DNA of 54,758 bases from Planctomycetota bacterium (GTDB taxonomy: Bacteria > Planctomycetota > Planctomycetia > Planctomycetales > Planctomycetaceae): positions 1 through 54,758 of the forward strand of contig JAFEBS010000083.1 in the NCBI GenBank assembly GCA_018242525.1, in the 5' to 3' direction. Positions 15,903 to 25,048 of the stretch are shown one piece after another. Positions within the stretch are counted from its first letter, which is position 1. Each line of letters opens with the position of its first letter. Made by a program: the position numbers and the translations under genes. The notes under the pieces are model-generated. The model was not told the origin of the DNA, ran no database searches, and worked only from the letters and a program-made list of their open reading frames with translations.

Positions 15903-17687
15903 TCAAACGGTCGCAATCCTCGGCGGTTCGGATTCGATGAGTTCTCCGGAGAGTCCGAGTTGGATTGCGCTGGTGTGATTGGACAGTGGACGCAATCGCT
16001 CCCAGTTCACGAGTTCCAGGGCCAGATCCTTGGAACTGTAGTCCTGAACATAGTGAAACAGAGTCTCGGCCGTGGTGTGGTCCACCAGCGTCACTTGCGG
16101 AGTGAAGTGCAGACGCACCACTTTTACCTCCGGCGGCAATTCCTGCAATTCGCGAATCACGTGGAACAGATTGAAGCAGACGAGCGGACGGACCAGCGTC
16201 AGGTCATAAACGCCGACCGCAAATTCGCGTTTGCCGACCGGGTTTCGGAAGAGATTGAGCAGTCCAGTCAGATACCCGGTCGAGAGGCCGGTATTTCCGT
16301 TCAGTCGAGCCGCCAGCCCAATGTACCAGAGACTGAGCAGCAGTTTCATGGCCACGCCGGCAACGATACCAATCAACAGATCGGTGGAGATCGTGACCAG
16401 TACTGTCACCGTAAAGATCGCGAATTGCTCGATCCCAATCTCGGCCACGTGCCGCCACACCCTGGGTCGGCACAATTTGAAACCAACATAGACAAGGATG
16501 GACGCCAGGACGGCCTTGGGAACCAGGTTGATCAGGTCACGGGCGAAGATGAGCATGATCAGCAGAAAACAGGCGTTGTAGAAGTTGGCCCATTGCGTCC
16601 GCCCGCCGCCCATGATGTTTGCCGTACTTTTCACAATTCCCGGTATGATCGTCAGTCCCCCAACCATGCTGGATGCGAAGTTGGATACTCCCATGGCCTG
16701 CAACGTGCGGTCCGGGTCCGAGCGTCGCCGGTAGGGATCCAGCTTGTCGACGGCCATGATGGTGGCCAGCGATTCTGTGCCATCGATCAGCAGCAGCAGG
16801 AATACGATGTACGCCAGCGGCAGCCAGGTCTGGGGAGCATGCAGAACGGGGAACAGATGCGGCACGGAAATCCCATGCTCCAGCGGCTTGTCAGGAATGG
16901 AAATCAGGTTCTCCGCTCCGACATTTAAAAAACACAGGCTCGCCACCGTGCCAATGAAGAAGGCCCAGACTGCGGGGGGCACGGCTTTCAGCAGCTTGGA
17001 CGGAATCGCCCCCAGGATGAACAACAAGGCAATGCAGCCAGTCCCCAGGGCGAACACCTGCACATTCATGGTGCTCATTCGCTGCGGCACCTCGGCCAGG
17101 ATCTCCCAGAATTCGTGAGCCTCAAACTTCTGCCCCAGCAGCAATGGCAGTTGCTTCACGATGATCATCAGTCCGATGGCTGCCAACATCCCTTCGATCG
17201 CTGCGGCAGGAAAGATCGCACACAGGCGGGCCACCTTGAAATGGGCCAGGAGAACCTGCAGGATTCCGGCAATGCAGATCGCCACCAGAACCAGCGGATA
17301 GCCTTCCCGCATCACATCCTCGTGCGAGGCCTGCGATCCCAGGTAGGCGGTTCCCAGCGTGAAGATGCCGGTGTACACGGCCGGTGCCAGTCCGGCTGCC
17401 GGGCCGCTGACAGTGACATACGAGCCTCCCAGGAACGGCAGCAAGAATCCGGCGACAATGGCCGATATGATCCCGCAGACGGGAGGCGCCCCGGAGGTAA
17501 TGGCAATCCCCATGGAAAATGGCAGCGAAATCATCGCCACCATCAGGCCGGATCGCAGATCATACTGCCAGTGCTTCAGCCCCGCCCAGCCATTTTCCGG
17601 CTTTTCCAGGGGACTCAACGGCGAGATTCCCGATGCGGGTCCTGGGCGATCATCCGGAATTGCAGGGATGGAAACAGCGGTTGCCAT
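15903..17687 (-). CDS. SulP family anion transporter with STAS domain
   Basis: 594 residues from the ATG at 17687, which has GGAG 8-9 bases upstream. Family blocks include YDLRSGLMVAMISLPFSMGIA (about 43-63), VSGPAAGLAP (about 93-102), LLLLIDGTESLATIMAVDKLDP (about 279-300) and QAMGVSNFASSMVGGLTIIPG (about 315-335). There are some 11-13 membrane helices. The C-terminal ~95 residues form a STAS-like domain (EVKVVRLHFTPQVTLVDHTTAETL). SulP proteins move sulfate, bicarbonate or other anions, usually with Na+ or H+. Adjacency to dabA makes bicarbonate the first substrate to test, though sulfate cannot be excluded. The AT-rich region upstream holds a likely promoter. Confidence 0.9.
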   Translation of the reverse strand: MATAVSIPAIPDDRPGPASGISPLSPLEKPENGWAGLKHWQYDLRSGLMVAMISLPFSMGIAITSGAPPVCGIISAIVAGFLLPFLGGSYVTVSGPAAGLAPAVYTGIFTLGTAYLGSQASHEDVMREGYPLVLVAICIAGILQVLLAHFKVARLCAIFPAAAIEGMLAAIGLMIIVKQLPLLLGQKFEAHEFWEILAEVPQRMSTMNVQVFALGTGCIALLFILGAIPSKLLKAVPPAVWAFFIGTVASLCFLNVGAENLISIPDKPLEHGISVPHLFPVLHAPQTWLPLAYIVFLLLLIDGTESLATIMAVDKLDPYRRRSDPDRTLQAMGVSNFASSMVGGLTIIPGIVKSTANIMGGGRTQWANFYNACFLLIMLIFARDLINLVPKAVLASILVYVGFKLCRPRVWRHVAEIGIEQFAIFTVTVLVTISTDLLIGIVAGVAMKLLLSLWYIGLAARLNGNTGLSTGYLTGLLNLFRNPVGKREFAVGVYDLTLVRPLVCFNLFHVIRELQELPPEVKVVRLHFTPQVTLVDHTTAETLFHYVQDYSSKDLALELVNWERLRPLSNHTSAIQLGLSGELIESEPPRIATV

Positions 17688-18021
17688 GGACTTGCTCCAG
17701 TAAATTGACCGTTGGCGGATCTGCCTCGGACCGACCAGCGGCCCCGGAACGGGCCGGTGATCCCGGGCGTGCTGCGGGCCAGTCACAGTTGGTATCGCCC
17801 ATTTCAAAGATTATATTATTCATTAAAATGTTACACGTTATTTTAATTACAATTCCGTCACACGCAGTGGCAGCAGATTACGAACCCGTAAGATTTCGTG
17901 GCGGCGGCGCTGATGGCGGCGCCTGGGGCCTCCGCGAGCAGAATTCGAAGGGCCTGTGGATGTCGATCACACGGCATCAACGGAGTATCCGGAACCGGTG
18001 CATCGACCTGAAATTCCGCGA
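17688..18021. other. 334-bp spacer between histidine kinase and SulP genes
   Basis: No convincing gene. It contains a sharply AT-rich island (about 17803-17860) with a candidate promoter for the SulP/dabA transcript. The remainder has no feature I recognise. Confidence 0.6.
17810..17815 (-). promoter_or_regulatory. candidate -10 box for the SulP/dabA block
   Basis: The minus strand reads TATAAT inside a ~55-bp AT-rich island in otherwise GC-rich DNA, about 123 bp before the SulP start. No well-spaced TTGACA-like -35 box is seen, so regulator-assisted or alternative sigma use is possible. A transcript starting here would have a ~115-base leader. Confidence 0.4.
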
Positions 18022-19419
18022 TTATCCAGCAGCCTGTGACGAAGGAAGAGACACGCTGACCCGGGTCCCCTGGCCAAACGTGCTCTCCATCCAGATCGTT
18101 CCGCCGTGAGACTCCACGATCGCCTTGCAGATTGCCAGGCCCAGTCCCGTTCCCCCGGATTGGCGATTGCGCGCCTGATCGACGCGCCTGAAGCGGTCGA
18201 AGATGTATGGCAAATCGTCGGCGGGCACCCCGGGCCCGTTGTCGGCGATGACCACCGTCGTCTGATCGGGCAGCGATGATCCCTCGATCCAGACGAGTCC
18301 GCCGGCGGGGCAGTATTGAATCGCATTGCTCAACAGGTTCATGAACACACGGCGCAGCCGGACCGGATCGCCCGTGACGCACCAGGGGCGGATCTGGTCT
18401 GTGTTGATGTTGATTTTTTTCTGTTGCGCCACCGATCGCAGATCTTCCAGGACGCTGTGCAGGATGGTATCGAGTCGGACGACTTCATGTGCAACGGGAT
18501 TCATATCATGATCTTCCCGGCTCAAATCCAGCAGTTGTTCTGTCAGCCGGCTCAGATGAACCGCCTCGTCCAGCACGGTCTGCATCGAATTGCGATAGTC
18601 TTCCACGGTCTTGTCCGCCATCAGGCTGACTTCCACTTCCGTTCGCAGGGCGGTGACGGGGGTTCGCAGATCGTGGGCGGCATCCGCCGTGAAGCGCCGC
18701 ATCTCCTCGAAGGACTTGTTCAGTCGATCAATCATCCGGTTGAGCGTCTGGGCCAGTCGTGCCAGCTCGTCGCCAGTGTCGGGCACATCGATCCGCTGAT
18801 CAAGCCGGTTGGCGGTAATGTCATTGGCGGTGAAAATCATCTTGTCCACCGGGGTGAGTGCCCGTGACGAGACGACATAGCCGACTCCAAATGCGGCCAG
18901 GACTCCCAGTGGCAGCGTGGTCAGCAGGGTCATCGCAAAGTCCCAGACTTCGGTCTGCTCGGCCTGCATGGAGCGACTGATGCCGACAGTCATGGTTCCC
19001 GACGATGAGGAAATGTCGCAGGTCATCCGACGGAACTGATCGCCTTCCCCTGAGATGCGGGTTTCGTATCGCCGGCTGGCGTTAGACATCTGGGCCCGGG
19101 ACGGTCGCAGCGTCGTTGCCGGCGCAGGCTCGGGAGTGCGGAACAGGACCCGGCGATCGCTGCTCACGATTTCGATCTGCAAGTCGCGCTGATTATCAGC
19201 AAACCGCGCCAATGCACCCTGCAGTTCCTCGGGTGAACCGGCCTGCTCCAGGACATCATTCAAGGCGTCAAACTTCGCATTCAATTCCACGTCAGCGATG
19301 GTGGCCAGTCGCCGTTCCATCATGAAATAGATCCAGAAACTGCGTCCCACGAGCAGCACCGTCATGGCTGCTGCAAACCAGAGTGTCAGTCGCCAGCGGA
19401 TGTTGACCCGGCGAATCAT
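18022..19419 (-). CDS. sensor histidine kinase
   Basis: 465 residues. An N-terminal membrane helix (about 10-30) is followed by a ~140-residue periplasmic sensor region. A second helix (about 165-190) and a HAMP domain come next. The HisKA box is AADAAHDLRTPVTALR with H249. The ATPase domain has N-box NLLSNAIQY, G1 DNGPGV and G2 GTGLGLAI. The protein is complete and should autophosphorylate. Its start overlaps the receiver gene by 4 bp (ATGA), a mark of translational coupling. The SulP/dabA genes follow on the same strand, so anion or carbon sensing is an attractive but unproven role. No sensor-domain family is recognised. Confidence 0.88.
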   Translation of the reverse strand: MIRRVNIRWRLTLWFAAAMTVLLVGRSFWIYFMMERRLATIADVELNAKFDALNDVLEQAGSPEELQGALARFADNQRDLQIEIVSSDRRVLFRTPEPAPATTLRPSRAQMSNASRRYETRISGEGDQFRRMTCDISSSSGTMTVGISRSMQAEQTEVWDFAMTLLTTLPLGVLAAFGVGYVVSSRALTPVDKMIFTANDITANRLDQRIDVPDTGDELARLAQTLNRMIDRLNKSFEEMRRFTADAAHDLRTPVTALRTEVEVSLMADKTVEDYRNSMQTVLDEAVHLSRLTEQLLDLSREDHDMNPVAHEVVRLDTILHSVLEDLRSVAQQKKININTDQIRPWCVTGDPVRLRRVFMNLLSNAIQYCPAGGLVWIEGSSLPDQTTVVIADNGPGVPADDLPYIFDRFRRVDQARNRQSGGTGLGLAICKAIVESHGGTIWMESTFGQGTRVSVSLPSSQAAG

Positions 19420-19808
19420 GACTGCACCCCGGTCCGTGATTCCGATGCCGCCTGCTGCAACAGACGTTGAATCACGGAGTGAAATTCGGAAAACGCGAAC
19501 GGCTTGGCCAGAAACGCGTTCGCACCGCTGGCCAGGCCGGTCTGTCCCGCCTCGTGTGAGACCTTTGCGGAAAGGATGAGGATCGGTCGGCCAAAGCCCG
19601 CTCTGCGCAGCTCTTTCAGGATCTCGATGCCAGACTTGCCGGGAAGCATGACATCCAGCACCACCAGTTCAACGTCGCGCTGCAGCGCCCAGTCATACCC
19701 TTCCTCGCCCGTTTCCGTTGCCAGGATTTCGTGGCCCAACGCTTCCAGCCCCCGTCGAATGCTCCGCAACAGTGTTTGATGATCTTCGACAATCAGGATT
19801 CGACTCAT
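19416..19808 (-). CDS. receiver-only response regulator
   Basis: 130 residues from the ATG at 19808; the frame extends upstream without a likely start. It is a stand-alone receiver: acidic pocket EDH (residues 8-10), phospho-acceptor D52 in LDVMLPG, conserved S/T at about 80 and K102 in AKPF. It has no DNA-binding domain. It is closely related to the next regulator (the same LDxMLPGxSGxEIL and KPFAF blocks at identical positions), so the two look like a tandem duplication followed by loss of the output domain. Overlap with the kinase start suggests they are partners. It could act as a phosphate sink or relay. Confidence 0.85.
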   Translation of the reverse strand: MSRILIVEDHQTLLRSIRRGLEALGHEILATETGEEGYDWALQRDVELVVLDVMLPGKSGIEILKELRRAGFGRPILILSAKVSHEAGQTGLASGANAFLAKPFAFSEFHSVIQRLLQQAASESRTGVQS

Positions 19809-19906
19809 GGGACACTCCCTCGCGGAACGGACCGACGGGAACACGAATGCCACGCTTCCTGGCGGTGGCGGTTGTCGCGCTGACCTGCCAATGTAAACGC
19901 AACCGC

Positions 19907-20590
19907 TCAGTTCGCCGGTTCCTCCATCAGCGCGTACCCAATCCCGCGAACAGTCTGGATCAGTTTTGGCAGATCTGGTCGTTCCAGCTTTTTGCGCAGC
20001 GCGTTGATGCAGACATCGACCACGTTGGTGGTCATGCCTCCGGGTTCGCCCCAGACGTCGCGAGCAATCTCGTTGCGGGACACCGTTTCGTTCTTGTGCC
20101 GCAACAGGTACTCCAGCAGTCGATATTCCTGCTTGCTCAATTCCACCGCGACACCCCCGCGACTCACCGTGTGTGTCGGGACGTGCATCTCCAGGTCGGC
20201 CGCTTTCAGGATCATGCGCCGGCCGGGAATGTTTCGATTCAACTGGGACCGAATCCGTGCCAGCAATTCCTCAAAAGCGAACGGCTTCACCAGGTAGTCG
20301 TCGGCACCATCATCCAGCCCGCGAATTCGATCCGCCACGGCATCACGGGCCGACAGGATGACCACGGGGGCTGAAAAGCCGTTCCGCCGCAGATCCCGCA
20401 GGATTTCCAGCCCGCTGCGGCCCGGCAGCATGATATCCAGAACGACCGCATCGATCGGTTCGGTGCTGGCATGATAGAAGGCGGCCTCTCCCGTTTCGAC
20501 CGGGATGACTTCATAGCCTGCGCTCGTCAATCCCCGACCCAGGCTGTTCAATAACTTCTTATGATCTTCAACGACCAGGATTCGAGTCAC
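19907..20590 (-). CDS. OmpR/PhoB-family response regulator
   Basis: 227 residues from the GTG at 20590, with GGAGGG about 8 bases upstream. The receiver domain occupies residues 1-115, with phospho-acceptor D52 and K102. The winged-helix output domain (about 128-225) carries VELSKQEYRLLEYLL, VSRNEIARDVWGE and TVRGIGYAL. This is the DNA-binding member of the cluster. It lies 98 bp before the receiver-only gene on the same strand and presumably controls this operon and perhaps the SulP/dabA block. The spacer upstream (about 20630-20665) is AT-rich. Confidence 0.9.
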   Translation of the reverse strand: MTRILVVEDHKKLLNSLGRGLTSAGYEVIPVETGEAAFYHASTEPIDAVVLDIMLPGRSGLEILRDLRRNGFSAPVVILSARDAVADRIRGLDDGADDYLVKPFAFEELLARIRSQLNRNIPGRRMILKAADLEMHVPTHTVSRGGVAVELSKQEYRLLEYLLRHKNETVSRNEIARDVWGEPGGMTTNVVDVCINALRKKLERPDLPKLIQTVRGIGYALMEEPAN

Positions 20591-20849
20591 TGCAGATGCC
20601 CTCCCTATTGGAAAGGCCCCTTCCGAATCTTTGGTGCCTGATGATATTTCCAATGAGTTTTTTAATCCTACTCGACCGATCCAAGACTGCCGATCCAGAC
20701 TGAAGAATGCTTGCGGGTTTTTCAGCAACGGCAGTTATCGAATCTGGGTGAACGCACATCTCGATCTCGCGAAATCGCGGTCGCAAAGAGTCCGTGGCCC
20801 GACGGCCCTGGCGGCAGGTCAGTCGCGGTTCTTCGGCGACATGAGCTTC

Positions 20850-21983
20850 TCAGCGGGTGAACCAGCCCTTCGCCAGAGAATCCGACTTGAAGAACTGCAG
20901 CATGACCCTGGCGACTTTGTCCCGCCCGGCTTCAGACGGGTGAGTTCCATCGCCTGCCAGATCTTCGCGGTTGTAGATCAGCTTGTCGGCTTGGCGTGGC
21001 GTCGTCCCATCGGCCCACAGGTAGGGGCCCCACAGCAGCACGGGGGCTTTGACAGTTCCCAGGTCCGGGTTGAAATTCAATGCGGCAGCCCCCGAGATTT
21101 GATCCTGGATCAGCCACCTGGCGGCGAAGGCAGACTCGTAGGCGTACGGTTCTGGATTGAGTGCGCTGGTGGCATACCCCCCGTAAATCCGGCTGGAGAG
21201 ATAGACAATTCGCAGGTTGGGGAAACGTTCCCTGGCATTCTGAATCACGGCCAGCGTATCACGCTGCAGGGAGCGGCCATGCTCGGCCAGGTCCCCGCGG
21301 GGGCCCTTGTTGGCGAGCTTGATCCAGGCGACTTGAACCTGTTTCGCGGTCACCCCGGCCGCGGCAATCCGCAGGTCGGCGATCGTCCAGGGGCGAGCCT
21401 CTTTCGGAGCCCATTCGGCCATCGCCTGGCCTCCCTGAGCACAGTCGACAATCGTCAACTTCGTCGACTTGGCCGCGTCGGCGTCGGCAATCTGCTTGAA
21501 TCGCGAGAATTCCTGGGTCGCATTTGACATGCTGATGGAAACAAAGACGATTCGGCCGTCGGCGGCTGGCTGGCCGTTGGCGTTCAACGGCTGGACCTGT
21601 TTCAGTGCGGCTTCAGCAGCGCGGGCGTGCGCTGCGGGTGGCTCATTGCGGCCGCCTCCATACAGTCCGCCATCTTCCCCCTTGTATTTGTCGTCCGCGG
21701 ACATTTCGGTGAGTGGTTTCAGGCCGATCGTGGCACGGGAAGATACGTTTGTGTTGGGACGATTCCCATTCTGTCCGGCCGCTCGAGCCGCCATCGCCTT
21801 CTTCAGGTACGCCTCTTCGTCAGCGCTAAGCGTTTCTCCTTTTTGGCGTTTCTGGAAGATCGCCCGAGCTTTGCTGAAATCAATGGCTTCAGCGGTTGGG
21901 GGTGCGGCTTGCGCGAACACCGCGGGTGCGGATGACGCGAGATTCAATCCCAGGCACATCGTCAGGAGCACAAAGCGAAACAT
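20850..21983 (-). CDS. secreted SGNH-hydrolase-like protein
   Basis: 377 residues from the ATG at 21983. A Sec signal peptide ends in AVFAQA (about residue 26). A Lys/Ala-rich helical stretch (about 35-75) and a Gly/Asn-rich linker follow. The globular domain has VFVSISMSNAT (possible nucleophile Ser), then LSSRIYGG, and near the end AGDGTHPSEAGRDKVA. The last is the D-x-x-H block of SGNH esterases. It probably removes acyl groups from an extracellular glycan or lipid. A standard GDS block I is not seen, so the fold assignment is likely but the activity is uncertain. Confidence 0.65.
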   Translation of the reverse strand: MFRFVLLTMCLGLNLASSAPAVFAQAAPPTAEAIDFSKARAIFQKRQKGETLSADEEAYLKKAMAARAAGQNGNRPNTNVSSRATIGLKPLTEMSADDKYKGEDGGLYGGGRNEPPAAHARAAEAALKQVQPLNANGQPAADGRIVFVSISMSNATQEFSRFKQIADADAAKSTKLTIVDCAQGGQAMAEWAPKEARPWTIADLRIAAAGVTAKQVQVAWIKLANKGPRGDLAEHGRSLQRDTLAVIQNARERFPNLRIVYLSSRIYGGYATSALNPEPYAYESAFAARWLIQDQISGAAALNFNPDLGTVKAPVLLWGPYLWADGTTPRQADKLIYNREDLAGDGTHPSEAGRDKVARVMLQFFKSDSLAKGWFTR

Positions 21984-22116
21984 GGATGCACCTTTGAAGA
22001 TAACGGGACGGGGGTATTGCTTTGTAGAACACCAGTTCCACTGAAAGGTTTCGCCTTCAAGCCGTGGAAAGCCCGGTTCTGACTGTCTCTGACGGGACCA
22101 GCACCGCAGAAGACCA

Positions 22117-23040
22117 TTATGCACTGCGATAAAACTCGACGGTTTTGCGGACCCCTTCCGCCAACGACGTGGCGCGCCAGTCGGCAAACAGCGTATTAAT
22201 GTAGTTTGGCTGCGGTGGAATATTCGACGGGATCGACGGGCCATCGACGTGGATGCGGCCCACGGCAGCCGGCACGACCGATTCGATGGTCCGGGCGAAT
22301 TCTTCCGTGGTGGCAACTGCTCCCGGCAGATCGACGACGGTCGCGCCCTCGGGGCACTCCAACGCCGCTCGTACGAACGCGCGGGCCACGTCTTCGACAT
22401 AGTCGTACCCGACTGTTCCCCGGTAGCCGATCGTGTATTCCTGTCCTTCGGCGGCGGCTCGCGCGGCCAACGACGGGCCCGCCGTCAGGCCCTGATCGCG
22501 TTCCGGGCCGTACACCACATGCGGACGAACCGCCACCGATCGCAATCCAAAGTGCCGCCAATACTGTTCCGCGATCATGTCCACGGCTTGCTTAAAGGCC
22601 CCGTAGAACATGGGCGGCCGGCTCGGCGACGAGTGATCTTCCGCAGCCTCGGGGCCGTATACGGCATACGAACTGGCATAAGAAATTGCCCGCACCCGAT
22701 GGGATCGGCGCGCGGCCTCGAATACGGCGGTGCTGCCCAGCACGTTCACCTGGCATCCCAGCCACGGATCCTGCTGACACGCAGGGGTCAGCAGCGCTGC
22801 GAGGTGAATCACGTGCGTGATGTCGTGCTGTTCGATCGCCGCTTGCAGACCGTCTGGATGAAGCAACGACGCATCGGACCACCGGACGCGGCGAATCCCG
22901 TCACCCAGGACCCGCTCCCAGCGAGACGCATTGGGCTGGTTGTCCACGACCACGGGCGTGGCACCTGTCGCAAGCAATTCGTGAAGTACCCAGGTCCCAA
23001 TGAATCCACTGCCACCAGTCACCAGTACCGTTGTCGTCAC
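22117..23040 (-). CDS. NAD-dependent epimerase/dehydratase (extended SDR)
   Basis: 307 residues from the GTG at 23040, with GGGAGAGA upstream; an ATG at 23062 is an alternative. The cofactor motif is TGGSGFIG (residues 8-15). The catalytic Ser/Tyr/Lys set appears as YASSYAVYG followed by FYGAFKQAVD (Y-x3-K). HVVYGPERD is a usual family block. The substrate is probably a nucleotide sugar, but no closer subfamily can be named. It lies between the SGNH-like gene and a membrane protein gene on the same strand, and about 2.5 kb from the sugar-kinase gene, so a link to glycan building is possible. Confidence 0.85.
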   Translation of the reverse strand: MTTTVLVTGGSGFIGTWVLHELLATGATPVVVDNQPNASRWERVLGDGIRRVRWSDASLLHPDGLQAAIEQHDITHVIHLAALLTPACQQDPWLGCQVNVLGSTAVFEAARRSHRVRAISYASSYAVYGPEAAEDHSSPSRPPMFYGAFKQAVDMIAEQYWRHFGLRSVAVRPHVVYGPERDQGLTAGPSLAARAAAEGQEYTIGYRGTVGYDYVEDVARAFVRAALECPEGATVVDLPGAVATTEEFARTIESVVPAAVGRIHVDGPSIPSNIPPQPNYINTLFADWRATSLAEGVRKTVEFYRSA

Positions 23041-23151
23041 GTGAGATCTCTCCCGGATGCGCATTGAATGACAAGGACGGAAGCGTATCCCATGACGGAG
23101 GACTCTGCCAGACCACCGATCAGGTATCCTCCGGTGCTGGCAGCATCGCGA

Positions 23152-23219
23152 CGTAGCCGAAGTCGTGAGACTTCGGACGCCGGTCACAACCGCTCCGAAG
23201 TCTCACGACTTCGGCTACG
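23152..23219. repeat. 26-bp perfect inverted repeat
   Basis: Arms at 23152-23177 and 23194-23219 (CGTAGCCGAAGTCGTGAGAC... and its complement) surround a 16-base loop. The element lies between the epimerase and membrane-protein genes. It could act as a transcription terminator-like hairpin or be a mobile palindromic repeat. No second copy was noticed in the window. Confidence 0.85.
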
Positions 23220-23239
23220 ACCTGCCGGCCGACACCTGC

Positions 23240-25048
23240 TCAAGTTGCCGGCAGATGTTCCGGTTCCAGGATCAGCATCTGTTGGAGCCAGTCGATGGCC
23301 GAATGCAACCATCCCGCCTTCCAGCAACTGATCAGGACGGCCATCAGGAACCAGGCCAGGCCGAGCGCAAACGAGTTTGCTCCTTGCCAACCGCTGCTGT
23401 GCATCAGAACGACGGCGGCGTCGAACGCGACACCTGCGAGGCCCACGCCCCCGCTCAGGATGCTCGCCAGGTGATACAACCGCATCCGGACCACAGCGGC
23501 GTAAACCCAAGCCGTGATCGACAGGCCTGCGACGAACACGACCAGTAACCACGGCGTTACGGCGTCCGAGTGACTCAGGCCCACCACCAGGCTGCCCAGT
23601 GTGGCAAGCAAAATCAGCGGAGCTCCGCTGAGTCGCAGCAGCCACGCAAAATCGTCACGATAACAGGCACCGACGATCAAGACGGATGCCAGCAACAGGA
23701 TCAGGGGAATTCCCGTATGGCCCGCCAGTCCCAGTCCCGTCGAAAGACGCAAGACAATCTGCAATCCCCCCAGCGACATCGCCAGCCCGACGAATACCCG
23801 GTGGGAATCCGAACGAACCAGGCCCAGGGCCAGTTCGACCGCGGCCAGCACGAACAACGGCCAGAGTTGCGGCGCTGCCAGCGTTGTGATGTCCAGCGTT
23901 CCCGGTCCAATCCGCGTCGCCGCCAGCAAGGTGAGAGCCAGCATTGTTTCCGAGCCGGCGACACGACGCAGCATGGCATGCCCATAGAACACCGCTCCAG
24001 CCAGCAGTGTCAGCCAGATCGGTGACCCCACCTGCAGAGTCAGCCGGAACAGGAATTCGCGATACGGGCCGAAAACCGAGAGCACCGGAAGCGACAGGTA
24101 CAGGGACAACAGCGGAACCAGCATCGCCAACCGGATTGCACCCTGGCGGTTGGACACCAATCCCACTTCCAGCAGCAACGCTCCCGCCGCCAGGACCAAG
24201 GGCACCAGGAAATACGTTCCAAACACGGAATCAAACTGCATCGCCGAATCGAGCGATGCGCTCAGGATCGGGTCGAACGAAAGCGTCAACGCATACGCCC
24301 GGAATCCGATGCAGACGGTCAGGAACACAAACAAGGACCACGGATACCATGGCCACAGCCACGGGGTTCCATTGTTCCGGGTGTAATCCGGGCCACGTCG
24401 AATCGCGGGCAGGATGGTGAGCAGAATCAGGGCCGCCGCGACGGGAAACAGAAAAATGCGCCAGGACGCCGTTTCGGCGGAAATGCGAGTCCCCACCGAC
24501 ACGAGCGTCAGCGGGTACAGGAACAACAACGCCAGCAGCAAGTGATACGGTCCGCGAAACAGCCATGGGAGCTGAATCTTCAGGCCTCGTAACAACAGTT
24601 CCGACAGGCTGACAGCGATGCCCAGTCCTGCCAGCAACAGCATCCGGCCCGTGGCGGGATTGCGGACCAGGGTTTCATCAAACACCAGCGACAATTCAAC
24701 GAACAGCAGCAGGATCAGCAGCAGGATCGATCGGGCATCGTCCCAGACCCTGCCAAACCGGACGATGACGAAACCCGTGGCCGCCAGCAGGGCAATATAT
24801 CCGCCGATCAGGCCCAGCAGCGGCCAGGGGGAAAACGATTCACCGCTGTCTCGATGAAACCATTGAGCGGCCGCGTGCAGGACAAAGCAGACGCTCAGCA
24901 AATAAAATGGATTCTGTGAACAGATCAGTCGGGGCAGCCGGCGGGCCCACGAACGCCCGATGCGAGGGGTTGTCGACTCGGCGAATGGTGGCGACGCCGC
25001 AGCAACGGGTTCTGGATTGACATCCTGGGGAAGTGAAGCCTCCGTCAT
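23240..25048 (-). CDS. polytopic membrane protein of unknown function
   Basis: 602 residues from the ATG at 25048, with AGGAG 6-7 bases upstream. After a ~45-residue Pro/Ala-rich cytoplasmic head the protein is almost entirely hydrophobic, with about 16-18 predicted membrane helices and short loops. No recognised transporter or enzyme motif is seen. The gene stands alone with long spacers on its 5' side. Planctomycetes have large unknown integral proteins of this sort. A role in transport or lipid-linked glycan synthesis is possible but unsupported. Confidence 0.75.
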   Translation of the reverse strand: MTEASLPQDVNPEPVAAASPPFAESTTPRIGRSWARRLPRLICSQNPFYLLSVCFVLHAAAQWFHRDSGESFSPWPLLGLIGGYIALLAATGFVIVRFGRVWDDARSILLLILLLFVELSLVFDETLVRNPATGRMLLLAGLGIAVSLSELLLRGLKIQLPWLFRGPYHLLLALLFLYPLTLVSVGTRISAETASWRIFLFPVAAALILLTILPAIRRGPDYTRNNGTPWLWPWYPWSLFVFLTVCIGFRAYALTLSFDPILSASLDSAMQFDSVFGTYFLVPLVLAAGALLLEVGLVSNRQGAIRLAMLVPLLSLYLSLPVLSVFGPYREFLFRLTLQVGSPIWLTLLAGAVFYGHAMLRRVAGSETMLALTLLAATRIGPGTLDITTLAAPQLWPLFVLAAVELALGLVRSDSHRVFVGLAMSLGGLQIVLRLSTGLGLAGHTGIPLILLLASVLIVGACYRDDFAWLLRLSGAPLILLATLGSLVVGLSHSDAVTPWLLVVFVAGLSITAWVYAAVVRMRLYHLASILSGGVGLAGVAFDAAVVLMHSSGWQGANSFALGLAWFLMAVLISCWKAGWLHSAIDWLQQMLILEPEHLPAT

